The notes under the pieces: model-generated
What the model was told of the DNA's origin: nothing
The model's input: the letters and a program-made list of their open reading frames with translations, nothing else
The model's database searches: none
Program-made: the position numbers and the translations under genes
From: Ectothiorhodospira marina
Lineage (GTDB): Bacteria > Pseudomonadota > Gammaproteobacteria > Ectothiorhodospirales > Ectothiorhodospiraceae
Assembly: GCF_900109495.1 (NCBI RefSeq)
Contig: NZ_FOAA01000021.1
Span: forward strand, 1-45,869
Length of the DNA stretch: 45,869 nucleotides
Direction: 5' to 3'
In this document: piece after piece, positions 44,501-45,869 of the stretch
Layout: the number at the start of each line of letters is the position of its first letter
Numbering within the stretch: the first letter of the stretch is position 1

Positions 44501-45236
44501 TAGTGGCACCAGCACGCTCCTTTTTACGGCCAAAGACGACAATGGAGTTGCTCAGCCTATCAGTGCCGCACCCATCGCAGCTTATGATGCCATTGACGAA
44601 AAAACCTGGGTATTCTTTGGCACGGGTCGCTATCTCAATGAGACGGACCTTGGCACCACCCAAGTACAAAGTTGGTACGGGCTTATTGATGAGGGAACCA
44701 CGATTCCCGGTCGCTTCGACTTACTCGAACGCAGTATCGGAGCACACAACGTAGTGCCCCATGGCAATGCGGAACGTGAGGTTCGCAATATGGAACGCGG
44801 AGATGCCGGAGATCTAGGTAACCGAGATGGCTGGTATATCGACTTGAAGTTCAACAATACTGTTGATGGCGAACGTATGATCATCCCTAACCAGATCTTT
44901 GGCCCTGCCCTGGTGGGCACGACTCGCATGCCCAACACGGATGATCCCTGCCGCCCCACTGGTCGCGGGTTCGTTTACGCCATCAATCCCTTCTCTGGAG
45001 CCGCTTTGGATGTGCCCTTCTTTATTCTCCGCGATCCAGATGGCGAACAGGTGGGGTATGATGCCGTGGGTTTTGACTCGCCCCCCTCCCAACCGGTTTT
45101 CGTGCGAGTAGATGGTGAACCGCGGATGCTCACCTCCTTGGAGGACCAGCGTATTGTTAAGGATGAGGTAGACGGAAGGTTAATTGATCAACCGCTTGGT
45201 AGCCGCCTATCTTGGCGGGAGTTACGGGCACCATGA
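41571..45236 (+). CDS. pilY1: Pilus tip-associated protein PilY1 (PilC family)
   Basis: Large exported protein at the pilus tip that regulates extension and retraction and mediates adhesion in other species. The product has 1221 residues. A signal peptide ends near TATE. The N-terminal part has [15 protein letters not shown] and [19 protein letters not shown], typical of PilY1 N-domains, but at the expected MIDAS position it reads LTPSVEW rather than DxSxS. The C-terminal beta-propeller starts near residue 780 ([20 protein letters not shown]) and includes the calcium loop DSNNDGYYD (952-960) before [11 protein letters not shown]. Two RGD tripeptides occur (449-451 and 719-721); their meaning is unknown. 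The gene is more AT-rich than the pilMNOPQ genes. Confidence 0.95.
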   Translation: MLPARTLRHSPRARWPYQVFNGLAAATLTFGCPMLVTATEVDISPIPLIASVDEVHPLLVLTPSVEWPTINSVANVDGNYSPNATYVGYFDADKCYGYHYDSTDESEHHFFPVSNPAGRDCNNTHWSGNFLNWVATQTIDAFRLALTGGYRIKDTLDETWLEKARHDGQGTTSIYPNRSLDSDTLQGATPLNGSSATFRIQGLGNEMRFRINGTNTGENIQAYNPSAETTDAQGYRLSVRVKVCNPDAGLEDFCVQYGDEITGYHWKPEGLLQEYADKMQVAVFGYLNDHSMYRDGGVMRARKKWVGPQKFVQGAWQNNSASEWDPITGILKQNPDIEDATAGSANIEDSGAINYLNKFGQMTDKRHKSHDPVSELFYAALRYLRNEGNVSAYSNLSGTQEAQYELADGFPVIENWDDPVAQWCQPNAILGIGDIYTHRDKNLPGTTARGDEPASPSEVSSDDAVDVHAWTQQVASMEGVNIGTPFTGRQNSAYMAGLAWDANVRDLRPDLEGKTRARTYWVDVLETRSLEGMSRNQFALAAKYGGMKVPESFDPDNLPDILPEVWWHTNGETLTPFGSRGAGQTAFKKPDNFFLAGDAEAMVDALKQAFGRIVADTEGSSAALAIDGATVDAEDGSRIFQVTYTTGSWSGELAAYDLDSSTGEPEAAAAWYASLGLPNHGERNIRVNAGGTDTDFLWGNLTADQQAALGSQAVLEYLRGDNSNEASQDGMLRTRVNPLGDIVHSQPVFVGPPNPELYADEDFPAADTHPAFAQSLASRREVLYVGANDGMLHVLDVDTGTEIYAFVPSAAIEQGMATLAAPSYEHRYLVDGEITVADVPDSNANNGWRSVLVGTMGRGGRAIFALDVTDPDNISFLWEKSANDISALGNVLGKPMIAPIADGTWRVIVANGPNGQNGEPALIQLDVFNGTANSTLLGEAGENGLTGIEVWDSNNDGYYDIAYGGDLKGNLWKIGLNSGTSTLLFTAKDDNGVAQPISAAPIAAYDAIDEKTWVFFGTGRYLNETDLGTTQVQSWYGLIDEGTTIPGRFDLLERSIGAHNVVPHGNAEREVRNMERGDAGDLGNRDGWYIDLKFNNTVDGERMIIPNQIFGPALVGTTRMPNTDDPCRPTGRGFVYAINPFSGAALDVPFFILRDPDGEQVGYDAVGFDSPPSQPVFVRVDGEPRMLTSLEDQRIVKDEVDGRLIDQPLGSRLSWRELRAP

Positions 45237-45313
45237 GAAAAAATCCTGCTCCATTCATGGCTTTCAGCAAATCCATCTGCCAACCATTTACTTTAAGAAG
45301 AGAGTCTGACCTG

Positions 45314-45688
45314 ATGCATCTATCTCCCAAGGGCTTTACCCTGATAGAGGTCATGATCACAGTAGCTATCATTGGCATCCTGGCCTCCATCGCGTACCCG
45401 TCCTATACGCGCTATGTGGAGCGCACCCAGGTCTCAGACGGCAAGGTGGCCCTCTCCGAGGCAGCTCAACGCATGGAGCGTTGTTACACGAGCGAAATGA
45501 CTTACGCCAACTGTACGATCGCCAACCAATCTCCCGAAGGCTATTACAGTATTTCAGCTCAGGCTGACGCCTCTAGCTACACCCTCACCGCCACCGGCGC
45601 AGACGGACGAGTAGCTGCGGAAAGTTCTGAGTGCCACACCCTTACACTCAATCACCAAGGCGCACGTACCCCGGGAAGTTGCTGGTAG
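45314..45688 (+). CDS. pilE: Type IV pilin-like protein PilE
   Basis: Minor pilin of 124 residues. Leader MHLSPKG, cleavage before [20 protein letters not shown] with Glu at +5. A disulfide-type pair is likely in [12 protein letters not shown] and again SECHTL..GSCW. The ATG at 45314 gives the normal short leader; an upstream in-frame start would add about 30 residues. It closes the fimT-pilVWXY1E operon. Confidence 0.93.
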   Translation: MHLSPKGFTLIEVMITVAIIGILASIAYPSYTRYVERTQVSDGKVALSEAAQRMERCYTSEMTYANCTIANQSPEGYYSISAQADASSYTLTATGADGRVAAESSECHTLTLNHQGARTPGSCW

Positions 45689-45869
45689 GGATTGGACCGA
45701 TCAGGATGCACGGGGCAGCGTGACATAGTAAAAGGTGCAAAGAACAGGGAGAATCACATTTCCTGAGGGAAAAGATCTGAATCCGTGGCGAATCTCGCCC
45801 GCCCGGCCAGAAATCCGCCCTGGCAGGGGCGCGATCCCGCGAAGGATGCTGTGACCGGTGGCCAACCAG
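45689..45869. other. Unassigned end of window
   Basis: No complete gene. GCCAGAAATCCGCCCTGGC contains a GCCAG/CTGGC stem and the region is GC-structured. The minus strand is open from the window edge to a TGA at 45703-45701 (56 codons, ending VLCTFYYVTLPRAS), which could be the tail of a gene beyond the window, but another minus-strand frame is also open so this is weak. Confidence 0.3.

Noticed and set aside
45700-45869. Cyclic-di-GMP or cobalamin riboswitch after pilE
   Set aside because: A few motif-like pieces (GGTGCAAAG, GAATCCGTGGCGAATC, CTGTGACCGG) occur, but the order and conserved cores of either riboswitch are not met.

Overview
The window is a GC-rich chromosomal segment of a gammaproteobacterium. 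The gene set (slt, rsmD-M16 pair, ftsYEX-rpoH, ccoNOQP-GHIS, bioH-bioC, plsY/tsaD/rpsU/yqeY, hemE, mrcA/pilMNOPQ) points to the Chromatiales, perhaps Ectothiorhodospiraceae; that placement is inferred from gene order and protein character, not from a search. No rRNA, tRNA, CRISPR, prophage or complete insertion sequence was seen.

Layout. 1-2.3 kb: end of an unknown gene, then a soluble lytic transglycosylase. 2.7-4.1 kb: a fructosamine-kinase family gene convergent with and overlapping rsmD. 4.1-7.0 kb: a zinc-free and a zinc-binding M16 peptidase. 7.1-10.1 kb: ftsY-ftsE-ftsX. 10.4-11.8 kb: a small conserved protein, then rpoH behind a promoter overlapped by a near-perfect CIRCE operator. 11.9-20.9 kb (minus strand): the complete cbb3 oxidase cluster ccoNOQP plus maturation genes ccoGHIS, ending with an extra 51-codon membrane protein. 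21.1-22.8 kb: bioH-bioC. 22.9-27.0 kb: plsY, tsaD, rpsU, yqeY, hemE. 27.3-30.5 kb: a conserved protein of unknown function and mrcA (PBP1A), divergent from pilMNOPQ (30.7-35.6 kb). 35.7-38.5 kb: a visibly more AT-rich gene for a large lipoprotein with Ig-like and PPC-like beta modules. 38.9-45.7 kb: minor pilin operon fimT-pilV-pilW-pilX-pilY1-pilE. Pilus alignment complex, secretin, putative surface lipoprotein, minor pilins and tip protein thus form one type IV pilus island.

The most unusual feature of the window is its load of short palindromic repeats. At least three families fill the gaps: (A) REP-like GTGGGAGCGGCC..GGCCGCGAA; (B) C-rich CCTCTCCC..GGGAGAGG / CCTTCTCCCC..GGGGAGAAGG hairpins with CCTCACCCCAACC flanks; (C) AAAAAGGGGACAGAC..GTCTGTCCCCTTTTT long hairpins of the kind usually associated with RAYT transposases. 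Families A and B have also entered coding sequence in frame. ccoI carries one insert of each in its ATP-binding domain. ftsY carries a perfectly duplicated 99-bp unit containing a family A element. Three family A copies precede the catalytically dead M16 gene without breaking the frame. Together with the CIRCE element at rpoH and the lipoprotein inside the pilus island, these are the main points of interest.
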